This document shows, in pieces, positions 36,303 through 46,353 of a stretch of DNA of 64,000 nucleotides. Position 1 is the stretch's first letter. Each line of letters starts with the position of its first letter. The position numbers and the translations under genes are program-made. The stretch is from assembly GCF_041902845.1 (NCBI RefSeq), contig NZ_CP159486.1, positions 2,418,001 to 2,482,000 on the forward strand, given 5' to 3'. The notes below the pieces were generated by a model. That model searched no databases. It saw only the letters and a program-made list of their open reading frames with translations, and had not been told where the DNA came from. This DNA is from Limibacterium fermenti. GTDB lineage: Bacteria > Bacteroidota > Bacteroidia > Bacteroidales > Dysgonomonadaceae.

Positions 36303-37355
36303 TTATTCATTTTTTGAAAGGGGGATATTACATAATTTCCGGTCAATTGATTCATAAATTTCATTTCTTATATTAAAAGGGAAATCATGTCCGGCATCGG
36401 GATAATATACTTTCAGATTTTCCTTTACACCGAACGATTCGTATATAGCCGAAGCCTTACGAATGCCCTCTCTTACCCCCTCGACATTAAAATTCTTATC
36501 CTGTAACGGAGAATTTGAAATGAACACTCGGGGTGCAATTAACATAATAATTTGATGGAAATTAAACGGTATTTTATTGGAATCCAACTGATATTTTGTT
36601 CGTAATAAAGGCATATATTTATCTTGCGCCCAAGGGCCTAATTTTCCACCATAGATTTCTTCGGCAGATTGTCCCATATCATAATACTCAAATTCCGTCC
36701 AGCCGCAACTTGATACGACGACTTTTAAACGCTCGTCGAATGCCGCAACAAACATGGCATTATGTCCTCCTAAAGAATGTCCTATCACACCTATTCGTTC
36801 GGGATCAACCGAATTAAGACTTTGTAATAAATCAACACACCGAATGTGGTCAAAAATTCCTTTCATTGTCCCTGATTCATAACGATCGTTCTCAAAATCA
36901 TAATCTTTCAGCTCTCCAAAACCCGGATAATCTGGGGCTATAACGACATATCCTCTTTCCGCTAATTCTTTTGCTATTGCCCTATTCGGTAAATGGCTCT
37001 GTCCATCTACAATTCCTTTACCTGAAATTCCTGTGGAATGCAATACCAACATGGCGGCATGTTTGGCTTGAGCACTATTGCCTACCGGTACATATAAATA
37101 AGCGGGGAGGATTTCATTGTCAGCAACCGTAAAACGAATTGTATAACGAATATAATTTCCGCGTTTTACACTATCCCTGTACTGCACATTCATAGGAGGA
37201 AGATGGGCGCGTTCCGGTAATGCGCCCATAACAGCCTGTAAACTATCCCTTATGGAAATAAGGTCTTGACCGAAAAGATTTCCACATCGAATCCATAATA
37301 GAATAATTAAGGAGGTGAATAATTTTACAAACATCAGACTATTGAAGTAACGCAT
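36303..37355 (-). CDS. Exported alpha/beta-hydrolase esterase (acetyl-esterase-like)
   Basis: The 350-residue protein has an N-terminal signal segment (LFTSLIILLWIRCGNLFGQ) and an alpha/beta-hydrolase fold. It shows an oxyanion region MLVLHSTGISGKG, nucleophile Ser in IGVIGHSLGGHNAMF (about residue 197) and a C-terminal His in PDAGHDFPFN (about 322). It resembles dienelactone-hydrolase or acetyl-xylan-esterase-like enzymes of polysaccharide loci, so removal of acetyl groups from the glycan is likely. It overlaps the upstream gene by 17 bp and is followed by the GH20-like gene after 12 bp, a tight operon arrangement. The acyl group is not determined. Confidence 0.8.
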   Translation of the reverse strand: MRYFNSLMFVKLFTSLIILLWIRCGNLFGQDLISIRDSLQAVMGALPERAHLPPMNVQYRDSVKRGNYIRYTIRFTVADNEILPAYLYVPVGNSAQAKHAAMLVLHSTGISGKGIVDGQSHLPNRAIAKELAERGYVVIAPDYPGFGELKDYDFENDRYESGTMKGIFDHIRCVDLLQSLNSVDPERIGVIGHSLGGHNAMFVAAFDERLKVVVSSCGWTEFEYYDMGQSAEEIYGGKLGPWAQDKYMPLLRTKYQLDSNKIPFNFHQIIMLIAPRVFISNSPLQDKNFNVEGVREGIRKASAIYESFGVKENLKVYYPDAGHDFPFNIRNEIYESIDRKLCNIPLSKNE

Positions 37356-39468
37356 AAATTTTTATATCACTTAAATCGACATCGAAACGATAAGCACCGC
37401 TTTTATTTTTCTTCAAATTGATTATTTGCTTTTTATCATTCGTTTCAGGACTCATCAATCTCAATTGTTGAGAAGGTAATGATTTCAATTTGATTTCGTA
37501 GGACAACCGGTTGTTTGTTATAAAAGAATCAATATCCTGAATAATCGCCAATCCTTGATTATCCTTGATTGTCGGATGCGGAACGGGTTTCATGGCCGTA
37601 TTCATAAAATGCATCGTAAATTTCCCGTCGTTCATTCTCATTCTTACCGCCCATCGAGGGTCTCCGCCTGTTTGTGTAATTACAGGTGAAAATTCTCCTT
37701 TGTCCATCAACTCCGATAAAGGATCCGAATCTATAGCCGAACGAATAATCGTAATCTTCTTCCCGAATAATTTTATTAACTTATTCGACAATGGTACGGG
37801 GCGTTTAAAGCCTTTTTCATCGTGTGTCCCAAAAGGATAGGCAAGCCACGCTTTTCCATTTGAAGCCAAATAGCTGCAAAGAGCATTATATTGGACATCC
37901 GATACACACGCAACCCCATCTAAAATAAGAGGTGTGCTTTCTTTCTTTAACGCATTTCCATCAGCCAACTCTTCGGTCCGCAGAAAACGATACCCGACAT
38001 TGTGTTTAACCAACAATCGGGACCATGCCTTTAATCGATCCCAATGTTCCTTTCCATTTTCATCACGCCATCCGTTATCCCTGCAATAACTATTGCTTAC
38101 AAGTCGCACCTCTACCCAATCGTTTCCTTTTGTATAATCGAGATCGCTATTCGTTACTTCCCAGTTATTCCACTCATGAATAACGTCTTCCATTTCGCGA
38201 GCATCTACAGGGTCTTCCTCTAATCGTTGATTATGCGTACTGCTCCAATTCGTAACACCCCAAAAACGACTTAAGGCCCATCCTAAATACCCTCCTTTTT
38301 CATAAATGGTATAACTCAAGGCAATCGCAGGAGAATTGCCTCTTTGCCGGGAAATATCTTTTTGATGTAGGGCTTCGGCATCTTTCGAAACCCAATTTAT
38401 TGAATTTACATTTGTTCCGACATTTTCCAACATAAAAAAATCGAGATAAGGAGCCATTTTTTCCAAATCGAGGGAAATGGAATTCAATAAGATCGGCCCC
38501 GTACTCGAACAGCAAGACATCAACGGAATATTCCCTACCACCGATTTTACCAACTTAACGTGATCTACAATTCCATCTATCTTCATACGAATAAATTCCC
38601 TGAAAACAGGATTCTCATAATTTCCCCACTCCAACATAGGTTTTGAGGTATCTCCCCAAAAATCGGGATCATTAAAGGGTGGAATGTCCCTTCCATAATC
38701 GCGTTTGAAGCGTTCCCGACAATACGGACATCCGCAAGCGGCAAGCCCCACATAATCACACATATCATCTACTTCTATCGCATCAATCGGAACGTCATTC
38801 AGTAACCGATTGAGATATTTGACATGCATATCCAAGAAATTCGGGTTATTATGACAAAAAGCCTCCATCTGATATTGAGCGGCATACCCTCTACTGCCAT
38901 CCCGAATATCGACTTCGCATAAATCATTGAATAAATGACCTTCGTATTGAGCATAATCAGCAGCTACAGGATCATGAAATAATAATACATGATGGCGATG
39001 ACTTTTATGCAATTTACGGAACTCTTCTTGATTTTTAGGACGATGTATATGGTTACAAGAATAATGATCCATGTACTTTATTCCATACTTATGTAATTCC
39101 TCACAGACATTCGCCATATAACCATGAATATGTCCAAAATAATTGGCGTAATTGAATCGAATATGAAACCCGTAATTGACCGCCATATCTATTTTAGCTT
39201 CGGCAAAAGCTTCAGCCCTTCTTTTTATTTTATCGCGAATGCTTTTTTGAGGCCATTGCAGATCTTCTATCGTAACCCACCAACTGGCAACTCTTTTCGG
39301 AACAAACGGAATATCCGGAGGAGTTGAAATCATTTTCGAAACATCCGGAAGGGTGATTTTAGTTTGAGGACCTTTTTCCGGCATAGACGAAGCAATAGAA
39401 GTATTTGCTATACCTAATCCGACACTTGAGATCAAGGCATGTTTAATAAATTTTCGTCTGCTTTCCAT
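37339..39468 (-). CDS. Tat-signal GH42-like barrel protein
   Basis: The 709-residue protein has a Tat signal (SRRKFIKHALISS). A barrel region follows (AKIDMAVNYGFHIRFNYANY, YGIKYMDHYSCNHIHRP, DAIEVDDMCDYVG) with a cysteine cluster CGCPYCRERF near residue 247. That cluster matches the C-x-C-x2-C layout of the GH42 zinc site and of the 1111-residue protein at 11410. An amidotransferase-like segment (LILDGVACVSDVQYNAL, SNGKAWLAYPFGT) and a C-terminal beta domain follow, as in GH42 enzymes. I cannot assign a family with a known activity. It follows the DUF4091 gene by 14 bp and overlaps the esterase gene. Confidence 0.72.
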   Translation of the reverse strand: MESRRKFIKHALISSVGLGIANTSIASSMPEKGPQTKITLPDVSKMISTPPDIPFVPKRVASWWVTIEDLQWPQKSIRDKIKRRAEAFAEAKIDMAVNYGFHIRFNYANYFGHIHGYMANVCEELHKYGIKYMDHYSCNHIHRPKNQEEFRKLHKSHRHHVLLFHDPVAADYAQYEGHLFNDLCEVDIRDGSRGYAAQYQMEAFCHNNPNFLDMHVKYLNRLLNDVPIDAIEVDDMCDYVGLAACGCPYCRERFKRDYGRDIPPFNDPDFWGDTSKPMLEWGNYENPVFREFIRMKIDGIVDHVKLVKSVVGNIPLMSCCSSTGPILLNSISLDLEKMAPYLDFFMLENVGTNVNSINWVSKDAEALHQKDISRQRGNSPAIALSYTIYEKGGYLGWALSRFWGVTNWSSTHNQRLEEDPVDAREMEDVIHEWNNWEVTNSDLDYTKGNDWVEVRLVSNSYCRDNGWRDENGKEHWDRLKAWSRLLVKHNVGYRFLRTEELADGNALKKESTPLILDGVACVSDVQYNALCSYLASNGKAWLAYPFGTHDEKGFKRPVPLSNKLIKLFGKKITIIRSAIDSDPLSELMDKGEFSPVITQTGGDPRWAVRMRMNDGKFTMHFMNTAMKPVPHPTIKDNQGLAIIQDIDSFITNNRLSYEIKLKSLPSQQLRLMSPETNDKKQIINLKKNKSGAYRFDVDLSDIKIYALLQ

Positions 39469-39482
39469 TCCTTTTTTTACTC

Positions 39483-41204
39483 CTAAATAGATAAAAACTC
39501 CAACATCTCTTTTCTTATTTTCCTGAAAAAAGCAATACTTTCATCATATTCGTTGAAGTTAAGGATAATTGAATCAACAAAACCTTTCGCTTTAACGGGA
39601 TCTTTTTTTTCTACCATTTTCAACAACTGATAATCGTCAATCCCGTCCCTCATCGTCTCAAAACGAATAGAAGTATATAACTTGCGATATCCAGGATATA
39701 TAATACAATTATCCCCTGCGGGTAACCGTCCTCTATCCCTTGAGGCATCGGCATACAACTGATCTTTTTCCCAATAATTAAGTCCCCAATGCAAATATCC
39801 GGTTGCATCGTATTTATAATTTATCCAATGCAAATAACGAGTTTGGTTGAGAGGCAACTCTATAAATCTATTCGCATAATTTCCCCTCGGCCCTACGCAA
39901 GTATAAAACCAAATTTCTTTACCCTGCTTCTTTAAATCTTGATAAAAATTAAAATCTTTATGGAAGACATCCAATACAGGAACCCAAATATCAATCGCCC
40001 CCGCCAATTCTTTAGAGGTTAAAACGGCATCGATAACCTTCACTCCCGGTAAGAACTGATGGATATAATTGCTTATGGTAACATAAGAAGAAGCGTTTTT
40101 AGCTGTGGGTTCGTCTGCAATATGTTGCATATATCTGTTTAGCCATCCTTTTTTTTCGAGATGTTCTTTGAGTGCAGGCAAGAACTGGGTAAGGAAATTT
40201 TTCGCTCTCTCGTCATCAACCGGAAGTAACGCAAACCGAATTCCGTTTTCAACTTTTTTTGGATTTGGAGAAGCTTTTAATTTACGTGTTTCTTCGTTAT
40301 CCGGCAATGGAACTTCAACGAAAAAGGGATCATTCCAGGCACCTGAACGCCAAGCCAGGTGTCCTCCTTCAATCCTCTCTAACGCTCCGACTTTATCGAA
40401 TATACCGGCCTCTTGATCAAAGCGGGTAAAATCGAAAGTATATTTCCCCTCTTTATACGTATATAAAGTATGCCAAACAGGATAAATCCGATGAACATTT
40501 TGCCGATGGGCGGCCATTATATCTGCATGCAACTCGATTAGTTCCCAGTATAAGGGTGAATATGCTTCAACTGTTTTATTATTATTTAAATAGCTCAACG
40601 TAATCGGACTAAAATGAGCCGACCAATTAGTTATAAGCAAAGGCGATTTTTGCAAAGTAACAGGATAAACACGGATATAAAAATCTTTCCTCCACCTTTT
40701 GTTCTCTTTTCCTATTTTCCCCGTAATTTCAACTTGGCCTTTATACAGCCCCGGACTTGTTGATGCAGTTGTCGGGACGCTAACCCATAGAGGTTGGACT
40801 TCGCCTTGTTCAATGGAGAAAGCAGAGTCAGGTAAAATAGGATCCGGGAAATAACCGGAAGCAGATCGAATAATATCCTTTGAGGGTGGATTGTATGATC
40901 GTCCAACATGGACATAGCCTACCCAGCCAGTAGTACCGGTGAGTTTAGAGGAAACAGACGATACATCGATCACTCTTGCACGCATGTTTTCAATGCCAAC
41001 CAGCCCCTTGACCACAATCTGCACGCTTGCCGTTTCGCCTCTTGCTACTCTGACAGTATCTACTACATCTCGAAAATAAGCCTGTTCTTTCAAAACTTTT
41101 TTCAAGGGATCTACTTGATATAAATAAACCTCTTTATTTATACTAAAACCACCTAATATCAAGCAGGTAAAGAAAAAAAACAGGAGACTGAATTTTTTAA
41201 TCAT
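39483..41204 (-). CDS. DUF4091 glycoside-hydrolase-like protein
   Basis: The 573-residue exported protein has an N-terminal beta domain (ARGETASVQIVVKGLVG, PGLYKGQVEITGK), a barrel and the C-terminal DUF4091 signature (GDNCIIYPGYRKLYTSIRFE, then TMRDGIDDYQLLKM). Other barrel parts are IADEPTAKNASSY and TGYLHWGLNYWEKD. The E in ADEP and an acid in the SIRFETMRDGIDD region are candidate catalytic residues by comparison with clan GH-A folds. DUF4091 proteins are common in polysaccharide loci and are considered glycosidases, but activities are poorly known. The signal peptide is hydrophobic with a Phe run (SLLFFFFTCLILGG). It lies in operon B, 32 bp after the DUF5107 gene. Confidence 0.8.
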   Translation of the reverse strand: MIKKFSLLFFFFTCLILGGFSINKEVYLYQVDPLKKVLKEQAYFRDVVDTVRVARGETASVQIVVKGLVGIENMRARVIDVSSVSSKLTGTTGWVGYVHVGRSYNPPSKDIIRSASGYFPDPILPDSAFSIEQGEVQPLWVSVPTTASTSPGLYKGQVEITGKIGKENKRWRKDFYIRVYPVTLQKSPLLITNWSAHFSPITLSYLNNNKTVEAYSPLYWELIELHADIMAAHRQNVHRIYPVWHTLYTYKEGKYTFDFTRFDQEAGIFDKVGALERIEGGHLAWRSGAWNDPFFVEVPLPDNEETRKLKASPNPKKVENGIRFALLPVDDERAKNFLTQFLPALKEHLEKKGWLNRYMQHIADEPTAKNASSYVTISNYIHQFLPGVKVIDAVLTSKELAGAIDIWVPVLDVFHKDFNFYQDLKKQGKEIWFYTCVGPRGNYANRFIELPLNQTRYLHWINYKYDATGYLHWGLNYWEKDQLYADASRDRGRLPAGDNCIIYPGYRKLYTSIRFETMRDGIDDYQLLKMVEKKDPVKAKGFVDSIILNFNEYDESIAFFRKIRKEMLEFLSI

Positions 41205-41236
41205 AATTATATACTCTTAAAGTGAAACTGCATTTT

Positions 41237-44200
41237 CTAAAATAATCTTGTATCCTCCGTACCGGAAATAAGTCCTATTATCTTTATTGTACGCCCATAA
41301 TCAAAAGGATAACTTTTTTCTTTATTTTCCTGATAAAATGCTTTGCCCCAATATTTCATATTTTCATTTTTCTGAGATTCTATCCAGTGGTTAAATAGTT
41401 CTTCCGATTTTCGGAATTCTCCCAACTGATAATAGGCTACACATTGTAAAAGAGTGTTCGGCGAATTTTGATTCAATGATGTAAAAGCTACTTTTTCGAG
41501 ATATTTCTTCTTCATTTCCAAATTACCTAATTTCATATAGACCATAGCACTTAACCAATCCTCTATTCTTGAATCAATAACTTCATCATAAGGTTTTCCT
41601 ACTCCTAAATTTCTGGGCCATAGACGGGCTTCCTCTATTTTCTTTGAAGCAACCTTCAATCTATCCGAATTAAGAGCCTCTGCGGCTAACATTAATTTAG
41701 TTTCCTGATAAAGCAACCGACCGTCACGAGCTCCTTCAAAAGGTAAAATGTGAATATCGTTCAAGACTTTTTCAGCCTCCTTGTATTGTTTATTTCGAAT
41801 GAATGTTCTTGCATATAAAGTTCCTGTTGGAAAATGAGACGAATTTATTTTATAGAATGGCGTAATCACATCCAAAGCTTTACGTACTTCAGATCCTCTT
41901 AAATAAAATCTAGTTAAATAATGCACATACCTCCATTCTGTCGGAGCGAGCGAAATAGCTTTGCGAATATCTTTCTCCTCAGATTCTTCTTCAAAAGCAA
42001 GCTGAGACCTAAAAATATAGAACGGAGCAAAATCCGGCCGATCTTCCAATGAAACGAGCAGTTTCCGAGTCTTATCTTTGTTATTTTTGGAAGCGTGTAA
42101 TAAAGACAAATAATAACTTGCTTTCCAACCGTCCTCTTTATTCATAGCCCATTCAAAAACCGGTTGGCTCTCTTCACGAAAAGGAAAGACAAAAGATGAA
42201 CTAAGATTTTCTATTTTTTTCAGCTCCTCAACATCCTTTTTCAGATAAGCTTCCCAATATTTTATCTCCGAATTTAAAGGGGCAAGGCTAAAAACGCCTA
42301 ATGCTCTTTCGTTTAAGCCTAAAGAATAATACCAAACACCTAATTCCAAATAGATTTGTTCCGGCATTTCATTTTTAATAGTGCTTTGAAAGCTCTTTAG
42401 ATTCGAAGGAGTCTTATTTTGCCAATAGTCTTCAAACCTAATAAAATGATTTAAAGGATCTATAATTCGAATTAATTCGTTAAGAGAATTTGCTTTATTT
42501 TTATTCCCTGTTAGGCCGTATAATAAGCCGAGCAATTGCAAACTTTCGATATTGTACTTATTATTTATTAAACTTTTCTCTGCATATTCTATTGCTTTGC
42601 AATATTCTTTTTTCAACAGGTAAATTTTAGAAATATCCGTGTATGCCGCGCTCCGAAAGGGAACTGAAAGAGACGCGACTTCAAATCCATCCAAAGCATC
42701 ATTATACCTCTTTCGTTTCAATGAGGCTCTTCCATATTCAAAATTTGCCGCAGGATCATATGTATCGACACTTAAAGCCTTATATGCATAATAAAAAGCT
42801 GAATCATAGTTCATTTTATTATAAAAAAGACGAGACATTTCAGTTAATGAAGGTAGGAAATACTCATCGTATTCCAATGATTTCCGTATATAGGCTTCCG
42901 CCTGATCGTATAGTCTTAATCCGAAAAAGTCTCTTCCCCGGAGATACTGTCCTTGCGCCGTATCCCAATCAAATTTATTGTTTTTTTCCACAGGTCTTTC
43001 AAGAGCAACGGATTCTTTACTCCATACTATTTTAGTACCTAACCTTATCAGATAAATGGAATCAGCTTTTAGTAAAGAAGTCCGAAACTCATAGGATTCC
43101 GCAATTTCCAATGACACCGGTTCTTGAAGAAGTAATGCCTCTGCTTTACTATAAAATTTAAGAGTGTCTTCTATTTTTTGCAAAGGATAGAAATTGAGTG
43201 AAAATAATTCATCACTTTCATTTATATGTATTATTCCTTCCAACGTTACATTACTCACACCTCCGGTTTTTTTGTAAGGAAACCAATATTCATCCCAGGT
43301 ATCAGTGGAATAGGGCATAAAGCCGATCTGTTTAAAAGGAGTAAGACTACTTATAGGCATGTTTTGATTAAAAAGCCTTCCGCTCTGAAGCTCTACGTAT
43401 TGCCCGTTATTGTCCGTAAGTAATTCCTCCCAAATTTTACCCTGATCAGACAAGGCCCAACTGAAAATTTTACGCCCCAATTTTTCATCTCTCTCGGCAT
43501 AATGCATCACTCCGGCATCTTCCGAAGCCCAATAAGCTCCAAAATAAGGACTATGAACTCCTGTAATATGGTAAGATTTGGAACCAATATAATTATTATC
43601 CACCCATCGGGATAAATTTTTATTCCTGGAAGAATCTTTTGGCCAAGACAATGCAACCCCATCATGACGGATAATATATTTTCCGGGAAAGATGAATTTC
43701 AAATCCTCTTTAGCAAGAATTCCCGTATTAACCCAATTATAGTAAGGTTGTATTCCTGAAGTAGGATTATGCCAAAAAGAGCGAGTAGTGAACCAAGCCT
43801 TGTCTTTAGGCAAATTAATTTCTACTGTCCAGCGAGTTCTTGTCAATAAATCCAAAGCTCCGACAAAACAACTAACACTTCCATCGTCCTTTTCAAGAGT
43901 TGTATAATCCACAGGAAAAGAACAAGTAGGAGCGTGCCCCACCACCCCGTAATTGAACTCGATTCCTCCGCTTGTCCATGGTCCTCTCAAGGATATATCT
44001 CTGAATTTAATTACATCATTGCCATAGAATAATTCTTTCCCATTTGTCTTGTCAATTACGGATCCTATTTTTCCACCGATCTCCGGAAAAATCTTTATTT
44101 TAAGAAAATCATTTTCCAGTTCAACAATTTTCCATGATTTTTTTTCTGCTCTTTCAGTAAATCCGTCATACCTATAGTAAGGATAAATCTTCCCAAAAAC

Positions 44201-44332
44201 GGGTATAGGATCAGGATCCGAAAAGGGATAGGTGGTATATGCGTTTTCATACTCCCTTATCTGTGCTGAATTTTGACTATAAGAGAAAGAGATAAAAAAC
44301 AACAAGAGTATAGAAAAGAATATTAATCGCAT
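41237..44332 (-). CDS. DUF5107 domain protein with TPR-like repeats
   Basis: The 1031-residue exported protein (signal ending FSYSQ) begins with a ~370-residue DUF5107 region resembling the beta-supersandwich of aldose-epimerase/GH-like folds (IFPEIGGKIGSVIDKTNGKE, RGPWTSGGIEFNYGVVGHAP). The remaining ~600 residues are helical TPR-type repeats (YNDALDGFEVASLSV, YCKAIEYAEKSLINNKYN, YQLGEFRKSEELFNHWI). Such proteins are frequent in Bacteroidetes glycan loci. Some may be carbohydrate-active, but activity is not established to my knowledge. The TPR part suggests protein-protein contacts in the periplasm. It follows SusD2 by 30 bp. Confidence 0.78.
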   Translation of the reverse strand: MRLIFFSILLLFFISFSYSQNSAQIREYENAYTTYPFSDPDPIPVFGKIYPYYRYDGFTERAEKKSWKIVELENDFLKIKIFPEIGGKIGSVIDKTNGKELFYGNDVIKFRDISLRGPWTSGGIEFNYGVVGHAPTCSFPVDYTTLEKDDGSVSCFVGALDLLTRTRWTVEINLPKDKAWFTTRSFWHNPTSGIQPYYNWVNTGILAKEDLKFIFPGKYIIRHDGVALSWPKDSSRNKNLSRWVDNNYIGSKSYHITGVHSPYFGAYWASEDAGVMHYAERDEKLGRKIFSWALSDQGKIWEELLTDNNGQYVELQSGRLFNQNMPISSLTPFKQIGFMPYSTDTWDEYWFPYKKTGGVSNVTLEGIIHINESDELFSLNFYPLQKIEDTLKFYSKAEALLLQEPVSLEIAESYEFRTSLLKADSIYLIRLGTKIVWSKESVALERPVEKNNKFDWDTAQGQYLRGRDFFGLRLYDQAEAYIRKSLEYDEYFLPSLTEMSRLFYNKMNYDSAFYYAYKALSVDTYDPAANFEYGRASLKRKRYNDALDGFEVASLSVPFRSAAYTDISKIYLLKKEYCKAIEYAEKSLINNKYNIESLQLLGLLYGLTGNKNKANSLNELIRIIDPLNHFIRFEDYWQNKTPSNLKSFQSTIKNEMPEQIYLELGVWYYSLGLNERALGVFSLAPLNSEIKYWEAYLKKDVEELKKIENLSSSFVFPFREESQPVFEWAMNKEDGWKASYYLSLLHASKNNKDKTRKLLVSLEDRPDFAPFYIFRSQLAFEEESEEKDIRKAISLAPTEWRYVHYLTRFYLRGSEVRKALDVITPFYKINSSHFPTGTLYARTFIRNKQYKEAEKVLNDIHILPFEGARDGRLLYQETKLMLAAEALNSDRLKVASKKIEEARLWPRNLGVGKPYDEVIDSRIEDWLSAMVYMKLGNLEMKKKYLEKVAFTSLNQNSPNTLLQCVAYYQLGEFRKSEELFNHWIESQKNENMKYWGKAFYQENKEKSYPFDYGRTIKIIGLISGTEDTRLF

Positions 44333-44362
44333 TACAATATATATTTTGTATTTAATAGCGGG

Positions 44363-46099
44363 TTACTGCCATCCAGGATTTTGAATTAATTTCGGATTTT
44401 TATCTATTTCACTTCCCGGAATCGGCCAAAGATAATCCTTGTCTTCAAATTTTGTGTAATAGATATGGTTTCCTAATGCATCAGCAACATCTCCGTTCAT
44501 TATTTTTTTTGCAACTTCCCATCTCCTGATATCATAATATCTTAATCCTTCAGCAGGAAATTCCACCGCCCGTTCATGCATAATTCTATTAAATACAGCG
44601 TCTTTAGTGCGAGCTTCCAACCAAACAGAGCCACTGTTAATTTCAGGCATATTTACCGAGGGACGCTGTCTTACTTTGTTAATATATTTAACCGCATCAT
44701 CTAATTGACCTTGTTCATTATAGCATTCCGCTAACATGAGTAGAACATCAGCATAGCGAATGAGCGGAAAATCAATAGGTATGTTATCTCTTGAAAGGCC
44801 GGAAATACCCATATCTCCTTCCGGTACAAACTTCCGATACAAATACAAATAATTATTCTTATAACGATTAATTACAATAAAGCCATTTACCGTGTTTACG
44901 CCGGTTGCATAAACAAATTCACATAATTTATTTTTGCCTCCCACATAACCCTGATAATACGTATAGGGTAGAATGATAGTTTCTTTCATCCTCGGATCTC
45001 GCTGTTCATACATTGCCAAAAGCTCCTTGTAATACTTTGGATAGGTCTTTACTGAGGTTAAATCTTCGGTTAAGGTAGCTTTTAGCGTTTGTTCCCTTAT
45101 TTCAGTATTTTCATTGTATCCGGGAATAAAATCATTCCAATTGAAAGGACGGCCGTCTTTGCATTCATAGCTGTCCACGAGTCCAACCGACGGCATGACA
45201 TTATTCCAGCTTGTTCCGATGCAAGCATTACTCCCCATATAATGAGCATAGGGCATACCTAAGTTATATCCTACTTGAAAATAAGTCTGTATCGAAAATA
45301 TCATTTCATTGCTTCTATGACCCTTTTGCGTAAAAAGATCAGCATAATCGGGATATAATTCATAACCGTATCCTTTCTTTCCGGGATCCAATACAATTTC
45401 TTCAAAATCTTTTGCCGCTAAGTCATATTGTTTATTATAAAGATAAACTTTTCCTCTTAAAGCATATGCGGCACCTTTAGTGGCTCGTCCATAATCAGTT
45501 TGAGCCCATTTTACAGGAAGGGAAGATATCGCATCCGACAAATCTTTTAATATAAAAGCTCTTGTCTCTTCTTCTGTATTTCGAGGCTTCAGCAATTCCA
45601 TATAATCTTTATTATAATCGGTCGTTTCATCGTATAACGGTACACCTCCGAAATGCTGCATTAAAAAGAAATAAAATAATCCTCGAAGAAATTTAGCTTG
45701 TCCTATAATCTGATTTTTCGATTCTTCACTAATTTCCATTTCCGTAACATTCCGAATCGCATTATTTGTCCGAAACACACCTTCGTAAGATTGTTTCCAC
45801 CGATCTGAAGCATAGTTTGAGGTGGATGTGAATGTACCATTACTAATGCTCAAGTAACCTTGACTATCATATCCGAATCCGATATCAGACACACAATCCA
45901 TTCCGAAAAGTTGACTAAATGTTTGAGTTTGCCTCATAGCAACATAACAAGCATTAATCGATTGTTCGGCTTGATCTTCCGTATTCCAAAAAGTAGATGA
46001 GCTTAATTTATCTTGCGGAAAACGATCCAAATCATAACAGCCCGTGAAAAGCACTATCAATAATGATGCTAACACTCCCAATATGTATATCTTTTTCAT
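44363..46099 (-). CDS. SusD/RagB family lipoprotein (SusD2)
   Basis: The 578-residue lipoprotein has a lipobox (LLIVLFTGC, Cys about 21) and SusD features. These are CYDLDRFPQDKLSSSTFW, QAKFLRGLFYFFLMQHFGGV, RYADVLLMLAECYNEQGQLD, ERAVEFPAEGLRYYDIRRWE and the terminal YLWPIPGSEIDKNPKLIQNP. The gene looks intact. It begins 12 bp after the original SusC2 stop (46112). Its transporter partner is broken by the IS3 element, so it may be expressed only from read-through or from element-borne transcription. The reading frame shows no sign of decay, which suggests that the insertion is recent. Confidence 0.94.
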   Translation of the reverse strand: MKKIYILGVLASLLIVLFTGCYDLDRFPQDKLSSSTFWNTEDQAEQSINACYVAMRQTQTFSQLFGMDCVSDIGFGYDSQGYLSISNGTFTSTSNYASDRWKQSYEGVFRTNNAIRNVTEMEISEESKNQIIGQAKFLRGLFYFFLMQHFGGVPLYDETTDYNKDYMELLKPRNTEEETRAFILKDLSDAISSLPVKWAQTDYGRATKGAAYALRGKVYLYNKQYDLAAKDFEEIVLDPGKKGYGYELYPDYADLFTQKGHRSNEMIFSIQTYFQVGYNLGMPYAHYMGSNACIGTSWNNVMPSVGLVDSYECKDGRPFNWNDFIPGYNENTEIREQTLKATLTEDLTSVKTYPKYYKELLAMYEQRDPRMKETIILPYTYYQGYVGGKNKLCEFVYATGVNTVNGFIVINRYKNNYLYLYRKFVPEGDMGISGLSRDNIPIDFPLIRYADVLLMLAECYNEQGQLDDAVKYINKVRQRPSVNMPEINSGSVWLEARTKDAVFNRIMHERAVEFPAEGLRYYDIRRWEVAKKIMNGDVADALGNHIYYTKFEDKDYLWPIPGSEIDKNPKLIQNPGWQ

Positions 46100-46160
46100 A
46101 ATGATTTCAATTTAGAATGATAAATTTATACCAAAAACAATTTGTTTCATGGAAGGATAG

Positions 46161-46163
46161 GAC
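46161..46163. repeat. Target-site duplication, left copy
   Basis: GAC on the plus strand (GTC in the gene) flanks the IS3 element; the matching copy is at 47562-47564. Removing the element plus one copy restores the SusC2 frame, which confirms the ends. Confidence 0.85.
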
Positions 46164-46293
46164 TACACTACTCCCCAGTTGTAGGACAGGTATTATCACT
46201 TTATTAAGTGCGTTAAGATAAATATCTTCATACAAATTTATACTTATTATTTGGTTTATAATACTTTTCTTTCATTTTATTCGCTGTTTTTTC

Positions 46294-46338
46294 TTTAGCT
46301 CATGGAGCGAAGGCGTAGCCGAAGCGGAATGAGCTAAA
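46294..46338. repeat. Palindrome in the IS3 3' non-coding end
   Basis: A perfect 10-bp arm pair, TTTAGCTCAT (46294-46303) and ATGAGCTAAA (46329-46338), encloses a G/C-rich centre (GGAGCGAAGGCG...). It lies between the orfB stop and the element end. It may block outside transcription or end the transposase mRNA, although a T-tract follows neither strand cleanly. Confidence 0.5.
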
Positions 46339-46353
46339 AAAAGGCTCTCCCTA

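Noticed and set aside
46294..46338. Palindrome in the IS3 element as a simple intrinsic terminator
   Set aside because: The T-rich run comes before and not after the hairpin on the transposase strand, so the standard terminator layout is not met; it is listed only as a repeat.
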